Of a stretch of 64,000 nucleotides of DNA, positions 43,882-52,177 are shown in pieces. Each line of letters opens with the position of its first letter. Positions within the stretch are counted from its first letter, which is position 1. Below the pieces are notes generated by a model, which saw nothing but the letters and a program-made list of their open reading frames with translations, did not search any database and was not told where the DNA came from. This DNA comes from Gimesia chilikensis (GTDB lineage: Bacteria; Planctomycetota; Planctomycetia; Planctomycetales; Planctomycetaceae). The translations under genes were made by a program, and so were the position numbers. Location of the stretch: NCBI RefSeq assembly GCF_007744075.1, contig NZ_CP036266.1, forward strand, positions 4,511,748 through 4,575,747, read 5' to 3'.

Positions 43882-43898
43882 AACCGAAAGGTCCTCTC

Positions 43899-45266
43899 AT
43901 GAATTCTTCCCTTAAGTCACCGTCTGTCTCCTTTGTGTTTGGAATTCTGCTGACTCTATTGCTGCAGATTACTTCAATATCAGCAGGTGAGCCCGTCCCT
44001 GAGGGCTGGCAACAGATTGCAATGCGCAAACCGGTCAAGCCGGAGTTCAGCTATCTCCCCCAGGGTTCCTTCGATGGTAAAGGGGCGCTGGCAATCTCTG
44101 CTGCTCCTGACCAGACAGAATCGCATGGAGCGTGGGTAAAATCATTCCCGATCAAGGGAGGACAGGGATATCGCTTTCATGTCTGGAGAAAAACCGAAGG
44201 ACTCGCTGTTCCGCGTCGAAATGCAGTCGTCAAAATCACATGGCTCGATGAAAAAGGAAATCTGATTCCTTCGCGCGTCCAGGGGGCCGATGACAGAGTG
44301 AGACCCGTTTTCCCCGCAGATGGAAATACCAACAAAGCAGGCTGGACAGAAGTAACTGACGTGTATCCTGTCCCGACAGAGGCGACGCAAGCCAAAGTAG
44401 AACTGCATCTCCGCTGGGCCGGTCAGGGACGCGTTCTGTGGAGTCTGCCGGAATTGAATCCTGAAGCTGCTCCCGCGCAGCGAATCATCCGACTGGCATC
44501 CGCTCATTTGCGTCCCCGCAATGGAAAGTCAGCGATGGAGAACTGCCAACAGTTCGCTCCACTGATCGCAGAAGCCGGTAAGAAACAGGCTGACCTGATC
44601 TGTCTTCCGGAGTGTCTCACCATGTGCGGTACAGGCCTGGATTACGCAGATGTGGCTGAACCGGTCCCCGGCCCTTCAACCGAATATTTCGGCAAACTCG
44701 CGAAGGAATTTAATCTGTATATTGTGGCAGGCCTGCTGGAACAATCGGGAGACCTCGTTTATAACACAGCGGCTTTGATCGGCCCTGATGGGAAGCTGGT
44801 GGGTAAATATCGGAAAGTCTGTCTTCCCCGCGAGGAAATTGAGCACGGAATCTCGCCAGGAAAAGAATATCCGGTTTTTGACACCCGCTTTGGGAAACTG
44901 GGAATGATGATCTGCTGGGATGTTCATTTCCCTGAAGTGGCCCGGAACCTGGCCAATAATGGCGCTGAAGTCATTGCCATGCCGATCTGGGGCGGCAATC
45001 CGACACTCGCCAAGGCACGCGCCATCGAAAATCAGGTCTTTCTCGTCACCAGCACCTATACCGATCCCGACCGAGACTGGATGAAAACAACGATCATCGA
45101 CAAGGAAGGCAAGATGCTCTCGATCGGCAAAGACTGGGGCACACTTGTGATGGCAGAGGTAAATCTATCACAGCCGAAGCTCTGGCGTTTCCTGGGGAAC
45201 TTCCGCGAGCGGATCTACCGTGAGCGTCCCGTGGAAGGTTTTGTTGAGCCGACGGAAACACGCTAG
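43899..45266 (+). CDS. Secreted carbon-nitrogen hydrolase (nitrilase superfamily)
   Basis: 455 aa. A signal peptide (about 1-28, ending in SISAGE) and a beta-rich module of about 150 residues (GQGYRFHVWRKTEG) precede a nitrilase-fold domain from about 195 on. The catalytic triad is visible: Glu in LICLPECLTMC near 238, Lys in GKYRKVCLPREEIEHG near 306 and Cys in MICWDVHFPE near 338. The enzymes cleave amides or nitriles; the export signal and carbohydrate-binding-like N-terminus suggest a peptidoglycan, amino-sugar or environmental amide substrate. It lies 17 bases after glpD on the same strand and is convergent with the kinase gene. Confidence 0.9.
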   Translation: MNSSLKSPSVSFVFGILLTLLLQITSISAGEPVPEGWQQIAMRKPVKPEFSYLPQGSFDGKGALAISAAPDQTESHGAWVKSFPIKGGQGYRFHVWRKTEGLAVPRRNAVVKITWLDEKGNLIPSRVQGADDRVRPVFPADGNTNKAGWTEVTDVYPVPTEATQAKVELHLRWAGQGRVLWSLPELNPEAAPAQRIIRLASAHLRPRNGKSAMENCQQFAPLIAEAGKKQADLICLPECLTMCGTGLDYADVAEPVPGPSTEYFGKLAKEFNLYIVAGLLEQSGDLVYNTAALIGPDGKLVGKYRKVCLPREEIEHGISPGKEYPVFDTRFGKLGMMICWDVHFPEVARNLANNGAEVIAMPIWGGNPTLAKARAIENQVFLVTSTYTDPDRDWMKTTIIDKEGKMLSIGKDWGTLVMAEVNLSQPKLWRFLGNFRERIYRERPVEGFVEPTETR

Positions 45267-45275
45267 TTAAAACCG

Positions 45276-47834
45276 TTAGTCAACGGGGATTTCCCGGACC
45301 ACTCTGAATGCACCGCGCGAAGGTGTCTCTGGTGGTCCATGACCGCGAATATAGGAAGTCATCTGGCCAGCGGGTTGTTGAAAGCCGCCCCCACGACGTA
45401 CCCGTTCGCTGCCTTCTGCGGGACCGGTTGGGTTTTCGGAGGGAGAGTTGCGGTAATAGTCGGCGGCATAGAAGTCCTGGCACCACTCCCACTCATTTCC
45501 GTAGATGTCGTAAAGCCCGAATGCGTTGGGCTGCTTCTGTTTTGCAGGATATACTTTGCCCTCAGAATTCCCCTGGAACCACGCATACTGTGCCATATCC
45601 TCAGGGCTATCCCCAAAAAACCAGGGGGTTTGTGTTCCCGCCCGGCAGGCATACTCCCATTCCGCCTCAGTGGGAAGCCGATAGATAGTCCCCGTCTTTC
45701 GAGAAAGCCATTCACAAAACGTGACAGCATCATTCCAGCTGATATTGACGGCCGGCGCTGTTTTCTGCACAGGTAGCTCACCGAGATTCTTCCAGTAATA
45801 ATTTCCCGACCGATTCCAGCTGCCACCAGCCATTCCGTACCCGCCAGCCCGTTCTGCATCGGTGCGATAGCCGGTTTCATCAACGAAACTCTGGAACAAC
45901 TGATTAGACACTTCAGTCGTCCCGATATAAAAAGGGCGTGTCAGTTTCACAGGATGTGTTGGCGCGTCATAGGCAACGGGATCTGTCTCTTCCGTTCCCA
46001 TGATGAACTCACCGGGAGGAATTAAAGTCAGGTCGAGCATCACCGGCTCAGGACCATCAGAGATTTTCTCACTGGCCTGAGCAGGCAGTTGAACCTGTTT
46101 TGCATACTCTGCCTGAATCGTTCCGGCATCGAGCTGACCCGACTGACCTGGAGTCGTCTCCAGAGGACCAGCAGTCGAGTCTTCTGTCAACTGACGTTGC
46201 GGATTCCTGAACAGGAACATAAGCAGTACTGCTGCTGCGACCGCAGCGCCCCCCCAGATCAAGCCACGCCGTCTGCCTGCAGGAAGTGACTGGTGTTGCA
46301 CAGTGGTTCCTGCCATCACCGTGTAATCGGATACCGCAGGGTAATCGGATACCGCAGGCTGCTCCCTTGTCGTCTGACTGGCCCAGGCTTCTGCTGCAGT
46401 CGTTGCCTCTGTCTGGAAATCAGCAGACTCAGCAGCAGGGAGCATAACTGTCTGCTCTGCATCGTAGCTGAGATTGAAATTTTGCAGATCCTGCAATAAA
46501 TCGCTCACGCTCGAATAACGCTCGTCAGGTTCCTTGGCCAGCATCTTTGAAAAAATCGCATCAAAGTCAGTTGGCACCTGGTTGCAGACGCTCGACAAGC
46601 GAGGAATCGGCTGTTCCTTGTGCGCGAGTATCCGCTCGACTGTCGTCTCCCCGGAGTAAACGGGTTTCCCCGTCAGCAGGAAATAGAATGTGCAACCCAG
46701 GCTGTAAATATCAGAGCGATGATCGGCTAGCCTGGTATTCCGTGCCTGTTCGGGGGCCATGTAATCAATAGTCCCCATGAATATCTGACTGGAGGTGAGT
46801 TCGGTCTGTTCTCCGTTAGTGAGAATGTCCGCTGATGATTCCTGCAGGCGGGCCAGCCCCATATCCAGGATTTTCAGATCTCCCTGATCATCGACTAAAA
46901 TATTCGCCGGCTTTATATCCCGATGAATCACCCCCTGGGAATGGGCATAATCCAAGCCTTCCGCGATCTGTTGCAGACAATGCAACGCGTCTGCAAAATC
47001 AAGTGGTCCCGAATCCCGTACCAGTTGAGTAAGACTTTCACCATCGATGTATTCGCAGATCAGATAATGGATTCCCTGTGATTCCCCGGCATCGTAAGCG
47101 GTTACAATATGGGGATGAGAGAGGCGAGCGGCGGTCTGCACTTCTCGCTCGAATCGCTTCAGCCGTTCCGGATTCTGATCCAGGTCGGCGCGAATGACTT
47201 TCAGGGCTACAAGCCGTTTCATCCGCCGATGAATGGCTTTATAAACCGTCCCCATGCCCCCTGAACCGATCGGTTCCTGGATCAAATATTCGCCAATCAA
47301 CAACGGACGGCATTCCGGTTCAAGCAGCACCTGACTCTGATAAGTCGTCAGTCGACCGGACTGAGTCAGCAACTCCGCCATTTCATCTGCAGACGAAGGT
47401 AATTCAACCATTTCGAGAATTTCGGTCAGTTCAGAGGCAGCCAGGACCCCGGACTGAATAATCCGCTCCCTGTAGGACTCTATGGAATTTCCCTGAGAGC
47501 CTGATGACAGATCGTTCGCTTTTGCAGGTTTGAGTTCAGCTCTGGCCGTTCCAATCGTTTCCAATAACCAGTCCTGGTCCAGCAGGGGAAACGGCTGCAG
47601 ATAGTCGCTGACCTGCGGAATGTCACCAGTCTGAATCCGGTGCTCGATTTCCAGCGGTATCAGTTCTTTTAGAATTACTTCGCGATATTCGACGGCAACA
47701 TGATCCAGCCAATCTGTAATTGACGGTAGATCTCCCTGCCTGAGCTCTATTTCAAACTGATCACACAACTGATTGATTTTGAGCATCAGATCTGAAGGGA
47801 GCTGTTCGAAATCTGTTCCATTTCGCGACTTCAC
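45276..47834 (-). CDS. Receptor-like Ser/Thr protein kinase with C-terminal FGE-like domain
   Basis: 852 aa from the GTG at 47834, which shares GTGA with the stop of the sigma factor gene. Longer TTG-start readings up to 47855 are possible. A helical N-terminus (about 1-170) is followed by a kinase domain (about 190-460): IGSGGMGTVYKAIHRRMKRL, LVALKVI, HRDIKPANILVDDQGDLKIL and DYMAPEQARNTR. A tandem repeat (PAVSDY twice) precedes a membrane segment near 545. Residues about 620-850 are an FGE-sulfatase/SUMF1-type domain: PPGEFIMGTEET and AEWEYACRAG. Its C-terminal region (RVRRGGGFQQPAGQMTS) lacks the catalytic cysteines. Hence the kinase probably signals across the membrane with a binding, not oxidising, FGE-like sensor. 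Confidence 0.88.
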   Translation of the reverse strand: MKSRNGTDFEQLPSDLMLKINQLCDQFEIELRQGDLPSITDWLDHVAVEYREVILKELIPLEIEHRIQTGDIPQVSDYLQPFPLLDQDWLLETIGTARAELKPAKANDLSSGSQGNSIESYRERIIQSGVLAASELTEILEMVELPSSADEMAELLTQSGRLTTYQSQVLLEPECRPLLIGEYLIQEPIGSGGMGTVYKAIHRRMKRLVALKVIRADLDQNPERLKRFEREVQTAARLSHPHIVTAYDAGESQGIHYLICEYIDGESLTQLVRDSGPLDFADALHCLQQIAEGLDYAHSQGVIHRDIKPANILVDDQGDLKILDMGLARLQESSADILTNGEQTELTSSQIFMGTIDYMAPEQARNTRLADHRSDIYSLGCTFYFLLTGKPVYSGETTVERILAHKEQPIPRLSSVCNQVPTDFDAIFSKMLAKEPDERYSSVSDLLQDLQNFNLSYDAEQTVMLPAAESADFQTEATTAAEAWASQTTREQPAVSDYPAVSDYTVMAGTTVQHQSLPAGRRRGLIWGGAAVAAAVLLMFLFRNPQRQLTEDSTAGPLETTPGQSGQLDAGTIQAEYAKQVQLPAQASEKISDGPEPVMLDLTLIPPGEFIMGTEETDPVAYDAPTHPVKLTRPFYIGTTEVSNQLFQSFVDETGYRTDAERAGGYGMAGGSWNRSGNYYWKNLGELPVQKTAPAVNISWNDAVTFCEWLSRKTGTIYRLPTEAEWEYACRAGTQTPWFFGDSPEDMAQYAWFQGNSEGKVYPAKQKQPNAFGLYDIYGNEWEWCQDFYAADYYRNSPSENPTGPAEGSERVRRGGGFQQPAGQMTSYIRGHGPPETPSRGAFRVVREIPVD
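46323..46358 (-). repeat. 18-bp tandem repeat x2 in the kinase linker
   Basis: GTAATCGGATACCGCAGG occurs twice in direct succession (46323-46340 and 46341-46358, plus-strand reading) and encodes the PAVSDY duplication in the juxtamembrane linker. It is in frame, so slippage would leave the protein intact. Confidence 0.9.
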
Positions 47835-48448
47835 AAATTGCAATCCTCTTGCCAAAGACGGGTAATCAGCTGAAGCTTCCGTTCAATCGTACGACGGGCA
47901 CAACCCAGCTGTTCGGCAATTTCAGTTGTAGTTTCCCCTTCCATTTTGGCTAACGCAACCTGTCTTAAGGTCGAATCGCCGGTTTTGTCCAATAAATCGA
48001 GCAGGCGTTCCAGTTCCTCGGCCAGTTGGACAGTGAATTCAGGGGAAGGTTGACTCTGAATAATCTGCTCAAAATCAACGGGTGTACTTTGTTTGTTGCG
48101 TTCCGACTCTGTGCCGCTGGCACCACTGCCTCCCCGTTTTTTCCGATTCTCATGGCGTATCAGGTCAACGGACTTATGCGAGGTAATTGCCACCAGGAGC
48201 GGCCACAGGTTTTCTCGATCGGTGACCTGAGAAAAGCGGCCATTCTGCGCTCCCAGACAAAAACTTTTAAAAGCACTGAGCGCGACATCTTCTTCATCAG
48301 CCACGGCGCGTGGTGCCCCCTGCAGCTTTCTGCGGGCCACTTCCACCATTTCCAGAAAGTAGGATTCCCACAGCCGCTGCGCAGCGCGCGCATCGCCCGT
48401 TTTTAACTGATCGATCCACTGTGTGACAGTCTCTTCGATTAAAGACAT
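47831..48448 (-). CDS. ECF-type RNA polymerase sigma factor
   Basis: 205 aa from the ATG at 48448; the frame extends 24 codons further but the family-like start is MSLIEETVTQWIDQL. Region 2 is readable at ARAAQRLWESYFLEMVEVAR with ENLWPLLVAITSHKSVDLIR, and region 4 at LAKMEGETTTEIAEQLGCARRTIERKLQL, which is the helix-turn-helix. This resembles the planctomycete-specific ECF group that is genetically linked to Ser/Thr kinases. Its stop overlaps the kinase start (GTGA), so the pair is translated together. It is likely controlled by the kinase rather than by a classical anti-sigma factor, of which none is seen. The target regulon is unknown. Confidence 0.9.
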   Translation of the reverse strand: MSLIEETVTQWIDQLKTGDARAAQRLWESYFLEMVEVARRKLQGAPRAVADEEDVALSAFKSFCLGAQNGRFSQVTDRENLWPLLVAITSHKSVDLIRHENRKKRGGSGASGTESERNKQSTPVDFEQIIQSQPSPEFTVQLAEELERLLDLLDKTGDSTLRQVALAKMEGETTTEIAEQLGCARRTIERKLQLITRLWQEDCNL

Positions 48449-48493
48449 TCGCGACTGTTTTCCTGAAAATGAAACTCTGTCCTGGAACACTGA

Positions 48494-48520
48494 ATTATAT
48501 CGTATGCTGAGACGGTGCAA
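48494..48520 (-). promoter_or_regulatory. Candidate promoter for the sigma factor/kinase pair
   Basis: On the minus strand, TTGCAC (complement of 48515-48520) and a perfect TATAAT (complement of 48494-48499) are separated by 15 bases. The spacing is short for a housekeeping promoter. It lies about 46 bases upstream of the sigma factor ATG. Confidence 0.4.
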
Positions 48521-48682
48521 CAGCTTAGACCGCTTTTCCGTGAAACAGAATTATTTTCACAAATTTTGTCGCAACTTCATATTTGCTGTCGAATCTCCTG
48601 CAGAGACTTGAACGATAAAGCGAGAACAAAGAGAAGTTTTCAGAGTCGGTATATCGTGTCCCCTTCGATAGAGAGAATCAAC

Positions 48683-49612
48683 ATGCGAAAATCGCAAACT
48701 GGAAGTGCCCGACTACTTTACTGGATGCTCATCATCCTCCTGATGGCAACGAAGTTCATTACCAACACTCAGGCCCAGTCCCGAAACAACACGAAAGATG
48801 ATCTGCAGTCGCTCAGCGATGACTTTGATGATCCTTCCACTCTCAAAAACTGGATGCGCATCTTTGAAACCGAACAGACAAACGCCGATCAACTGGAACG
48901 GTTTGATATTTCGCAAACCCGTAAGGGCTGGATGGTCATGATGCCTTACAGTAGTACCTGGTATATGGATTACCGGGGAATCCTAGTCTACAAACAGATC
49001 AAGGGAGACTTTGTCGTCACATCTCAGATTCGCGTCGCCCGGCGGGGGGGAGATGGTGCACCGCGCAGCAATTATTCGCTGGCAGGACTTATGATTCGGA
49101 CCCCGCGACAGGTCACTCCGCAAACATGGAAACCGGGTGGGGAAAACTACATCTTTCTTTCACTAGGTGCAGCCAATCGTCCAGGAAGCTATCAGTTCGA
49201 AGTCAAGACGACTGTCAACAGTCGCTCGAAACTCGCTGTCACAAACGCAGGCACGCCGATGGCTCAGATTCAGATTGCCCGAATCGGCGATGATTTCATA
49301 CTGCTGAAAAAGACTCCTGATGGAAACTGGAACATCCATCAGCGGTATCGTCGAACTGACATGCCCGCAGAACTTCAGGTAGGACTGACGGTCTACACCG
49401 ATTACAGTACCGCATCCCGCTTACAGCCATTACAGCAAAATACGCAGGTCATTAAGAACGGTCGCCCCGATCTGGTCGCGGGTTTTGACTATGTCCAGTT
49501 TCAACGCCCTCAAATTCCTGAAGAACTCAACGGAAAAACACTCAGCGATCCCCGCGCTGTTTCTGATGCAGAACTCCTGCAGTTTCTGGGAGAACAGGCC
49601 CTTAATAAATAA
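48683..49612 (+). CDS. Secreted DUF1349/concanavalin-like beta-sandwich protein
   Basis: 309 aa from the ATG at 48683, preceded by GAGAGA and giving a proper signal peptide (SARLLYWMLIILLMATKF, ending near TQAQ). The mature protein starts with LSDDFDDPSTLKNWMRIFET, the usual opening of DUF1349-like jelly-roll domains, then GILVYKQIKGDFVVTSQIRV, SLAGLMIRTP and LQVGLTVYTDYST. No catalytic motif is apparent. These domains usually bind carbohydrate or support enzyme function outside the cell. Divergent from the sigma/kinase operon by 234 bases, which makes it a plausible direct target of that sigma factor. Confidence 0.75.
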   Translation: MRKSQTGSARLLYWMLIILLMATKFITNTQAQSRNNTKDDLQSLSDDFDDPSTLKNWMRIFETEQTNADQLERFDISQTRKGWMVMMPYSSTWYMDYRGILVYKQIKGDFVVTSQIRVARRGGDGAPRSNYSLAGLMIRTPRQVTPQTWKPGGENYIFLSLGAANRPGSYQFEVKTTVNSRSKLAVTNAGTPMAQIQIARIGDDFILLKKTPDGNWNIHQRYRRTDMPAELQVGLTVYTDYSTASRLQPLQQNTQVIKNGRPDLVAGFDYVQFQRPQIPEELNGKTLSDPRAVSDAELLQFLGEQALNK

Positions 49613-49772
49613 GGTTATGTAACATTCTGGCACCTAAATTCGCTATACTGTCGGTTTGCAATTGATTCCGTCTGGGGCTTATAATCTGCTTTGGTCTATC
49701 AATTTACGGAGTTTGTCCGTTCACATAGCTCTGAGCAAGCCCTCAGTGAATTTACGACAGGAGTCAGGCAGT

Positions 49773-52070
49773 ATGCGCTTATTACCTCAATCACTTCTGG
49801 TCCTCACCGGTTTAGCAATCACATTGCTTCCCGCCATCAGTCGTGCCGAAACGAAACCCACCAATGGCGTGCTGGTAGAAGCAGAGAGTTTTAACCAGCA
49901 TGGCGGCTGGAAACTCGATACGCAATTCATTCACATCATGGGGTCCCCTTATCTGCTCGCTCACGGGTTAGGACAGCCCGTTGCTGATGCAGAAACCACG
50001 GTGAAATTTCCGGAAACGGGAACATACCGGGTTCTGGTCAGAACCAAAGACTGGGTCGCTCCCTGGAAAGCGCCTGGATCTCCTGGCCGATTCCAGTTGA
50101 AAATTGATGGACAGCCTCTCAAAGAAACATTCGGTACGAAAGGCGCCAAATGGTTCTGGCACGATGGCGGGACCGTTGAGATCACAAAACCGGAAGTCAA
50201 ACTCACCTTACATGATCTGACCGGTTTTGAGGGACGCTGCGATGCAATTCTGTTTACACGAGATCTGAATTACCAGCCCCCCAATGATCTTTCTCCCATG
50301 GATCAGTGGCGTAAAAGCATGCTGGGACTGCCTGCGGAACCTGAAGTGACCGAGCCTTACGACCTGGTCGTTGTCGGTGGGGGATACTCTGGGATGGGCG
50401 CTGCCATCTCCGCCGCGCGCATGGGTTGTAAAGTCGCCTTGATTCAGAATCGTCCGGTTCTGGGAGGTAATGGAAGCTCTGAAGTACGTGTCTGGGCACA
50501 GGGACTGGTGCGTCGTGGTAAATATCCACATATTGGTGAAATCATCGCCGAATTCGCTGATTCCGCCGCCGCCTCTCCCGGGACCTATGAAGAGTATGGA
50601 GACAAGAAAAAAGAAGCCATCGTGCGGGCCGAGAAAAATATTGACCTCTTCCTGAACACGCATGCTTTCGCAGTCAAAAAAGAGGGAGACGCCATCCAGA
50701 GCGTTACTGCTTTCAATACCAAAACCAGTAAACGGACTGAGTTCCGCGGCAAACTGTTTGCTGACTGCACCGGTCATGCGGAAATCGGTTATCTCGCAGG
50801 CGCAGATTATTATACGCACGATAAAGGCCACATGGGAATGAGTAACATGTGGACCTGGAAAGAAGCAGAACAGCCTCAGTCCTTCCCTGACCTGGAATGG
50901 GCACTCAATCTGAATATGGACGATTTCCCCTACCCGAAACGCTTTCATGGCGAGTGGTTCTGGGAAAGTGGTTTTGACAAAGACCCCATTCAGGATCTGG
51001 AATCAATGCGGGACTGGAATTTTCGTGCCGTCTATGGTGCCTGGAACGCGATGAAGAATAAAGGGGGCAAGGACAAGCATGAGAATGCCGTGATGACCTG
51101 GATGGCCTATATTGGGGGTCCTCGTGAATCCCGTATGCTTCGGGGAGATGTTATTCTGCGTCGGAAAGATATCGTCGCAAAAGTTGATTTTCCCGATGGA
51201 TGCGTTCCCAGCACCTGGTCTATCGATCTGCATTACCCCAAGAAGCAGTACATGCAGAAGTATCCAGAAGATCCTTTCATCTCACAGGCCGTCTTCGATC
51301 GCAGCGTCGATCGTAAGCGAGGCTATCCGATTCCTTACCGCTGTTTCTACTCACGGAACGTACCGAACCTGTTCATGGCGGGACGCTGCATCAGCGTAAC
51401 GCATGAAGCGCTGGGTACAGTACGTGTGATGAAGACTGGTGGAATGATGGGAGAAGTCGTCGGGAAAGCAGCTGCTGTCTGTGTTGAGAAAGACTGTCAG
51501 CCGCGTGCTGTTTACACTGACTATTACAAAGACCTGGAAAAACTAATGGCCCGCAAGGGTATCGAACGGCGTGACACAGTCGACGGTAAGTTTTACACAC
51601 CTGAAAACTCTCAGGAATTACCGCCAGTAATTGACCCCTACATCGATCCGGCAACGCTCCCCGGGATGGTCATCGACGATGAAAACGAAAACGTTCAGTT
51701 CGTTGGCAAGTGGACTAAAGGTGAAGGTCTCAAGGGTTATATCGGCAACCACTATGTTTATCATGGGAAGGGTAAAAAAGCGGAAATCCACTTCAAATTT
51801 GAGGTCGCTAAAACCGGAAAATACGAAGTCCGCCTCGCTTATGGCCACCATGAAAACCGGGCGACGAACACACCTGTGACAGTTCGCTCAGCCGATGAAA
51901 CCAAGACCGTAAAGATTAATCAGCGGATCAAGCCTCCCCTGCCTCATGGTTTTATCTCACTGGGTACCTTCGAGTTTAAACAGGGGCAACCTGTCGAAGT
52001 TATCATGTCGAATACGGGTGTCGATGGTAATGTGCATGCTGATGCGATTCAGGTCCTTCCGGTAGACTGA
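49773..52070 (+). CDS. Secreted FAD-dependent oxidoreductase with sugar-binding-like ends
   Basis: 765 aa from the ATG at 49773, preceded by CAGGAG; the frame extends to 49656 without leader-like sequence. Signal peptide SLLVLTGLAITLLPAISRA. Residues about 25-160 are beta-rich (GVLVEAESFNQHGGWKLD, TGTYRVLVRT). The FAD-binding domain starts DLVVVGGGYSGMGAAIS near 197, continues with LGGNGSSEVRVWAQG, and resembles the FAD_oxidored family. MAGRCISVTHEALGTVRVM is near 535. A golvesin-like domain (about 635-765; KTGKYEVRLAYGHHENR, VHADAIQVLPVD) ends it. It probably oxidises an exported carbohydrate. The NosR-like gene that follows could deliver or accept electrons. Confidence 0.82.
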   Translation: MRLLPQSLLVLTGLAITLLPAISRAETKPTNGVLVEAESFNQHGGWKLDTQFIHIMGSPYLLAHGLGQPVADAETTVKFPETGTYRVLVRTKDWVAPWKAPGSPGRFQLKIDGQPLKETFGTKGAKWFWHDGGTVEITKPEVKLTLHDLTGFEGRCDAILFTRDLNYQPPNDLSPMDQWRKSMLGLPAEPEVTEPYDLVVVGGGYSGMGAAISAARMGCKVALIQNRPVLGGNGSSEVRVWAQGLVRRGKYPHIGEIIAEFADSAAASPGTYEEYGDKKKEAIVRAEKNIDLFLNTHAFAVKKEGDAIQSVTAFNTKTSKRTEFRGKLFADCTGHAEIGYLAGADYYTHDKGHMGMSNMWTWKEAEQPQSFPDLEWALNLNMDDFPYPKRFHGEWFWESGFDKDPIQDLESMRDWNFRAVYGAWNAMKNKGGKDKHENAVMTWMAYIGGPRESRMLRGDVILRRKDIVAKVDFPDGCVPSTWSIDLHYPKKQYMQKYPEDPFISQAVFDRSVDRKRGYPIPYRCFYSRNVPNLFMAGRCISVTHEALGTVRVMKTGGMMGEVVGKAAAVCVEKDCQPRAVYTDYYKDLEKLMARKGIERRDTVDGKFYTPENSQELPPVIDPYIDPATLPGMVIDDENENVQFVGKWTKGEGLKGYIGNHYVYHGKGKKAEIHFKFEVAKTGKYEVRLAYGHHENRATNTPVTVRSADETKTVKINQRIKPPLPHGFISLGTFEFKQGQPVEVIMSNTGVDGNVHADAIQVLPVD

Positions 52071-52134
52071 TTCACTCTGACTTTGCACAATCTGGGCACA
52101 CAGAAGCCGCTTTACGCAACATCAACAGAAAAGT

Positions 52135-52165
52135 GAATCCCACCAGTGTCTGACTGGTGGGATTC
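52135..52165. repeat. Perfect 13-bp hairpin immediately before the NosR-like gene's ribosome-binding site
   Basis: GAATCCCACCAGT (52135-52147) pairs exactly with ACTGGTGGGATTC (52153-52165) around a 5-base GTCTG loop. The ribosome-binding site (AGAGAGAAGG) begins 3 bases later and the ATG is at 52178. On the plus strand there is no T-tract, so it is more like a leader, attenuator or mRNA-processing element than a terminator. Confidence 0.85.
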
Positions 52166-52177
52166 TAAGAGAGAAGG

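Noticed and set aside
46089-46289. FGE-like domain of the kinase as a maturation enzyme for the sulfatase at 34623
   Set aside because: The C-terminal signature of the domain has no cysteine pair, so it should not make formylglycine; the link to the sulfatase is unsupported.
49628-49643. Sigma-54-like sequence TGGCAC…CGC upstream of the FAD oxidoreductase
   Set aside because: The GG and GC elements are 11 bases apart, while sigma-54 promoters strictly need 10, and the -12 element is CGC rather than TTGC.
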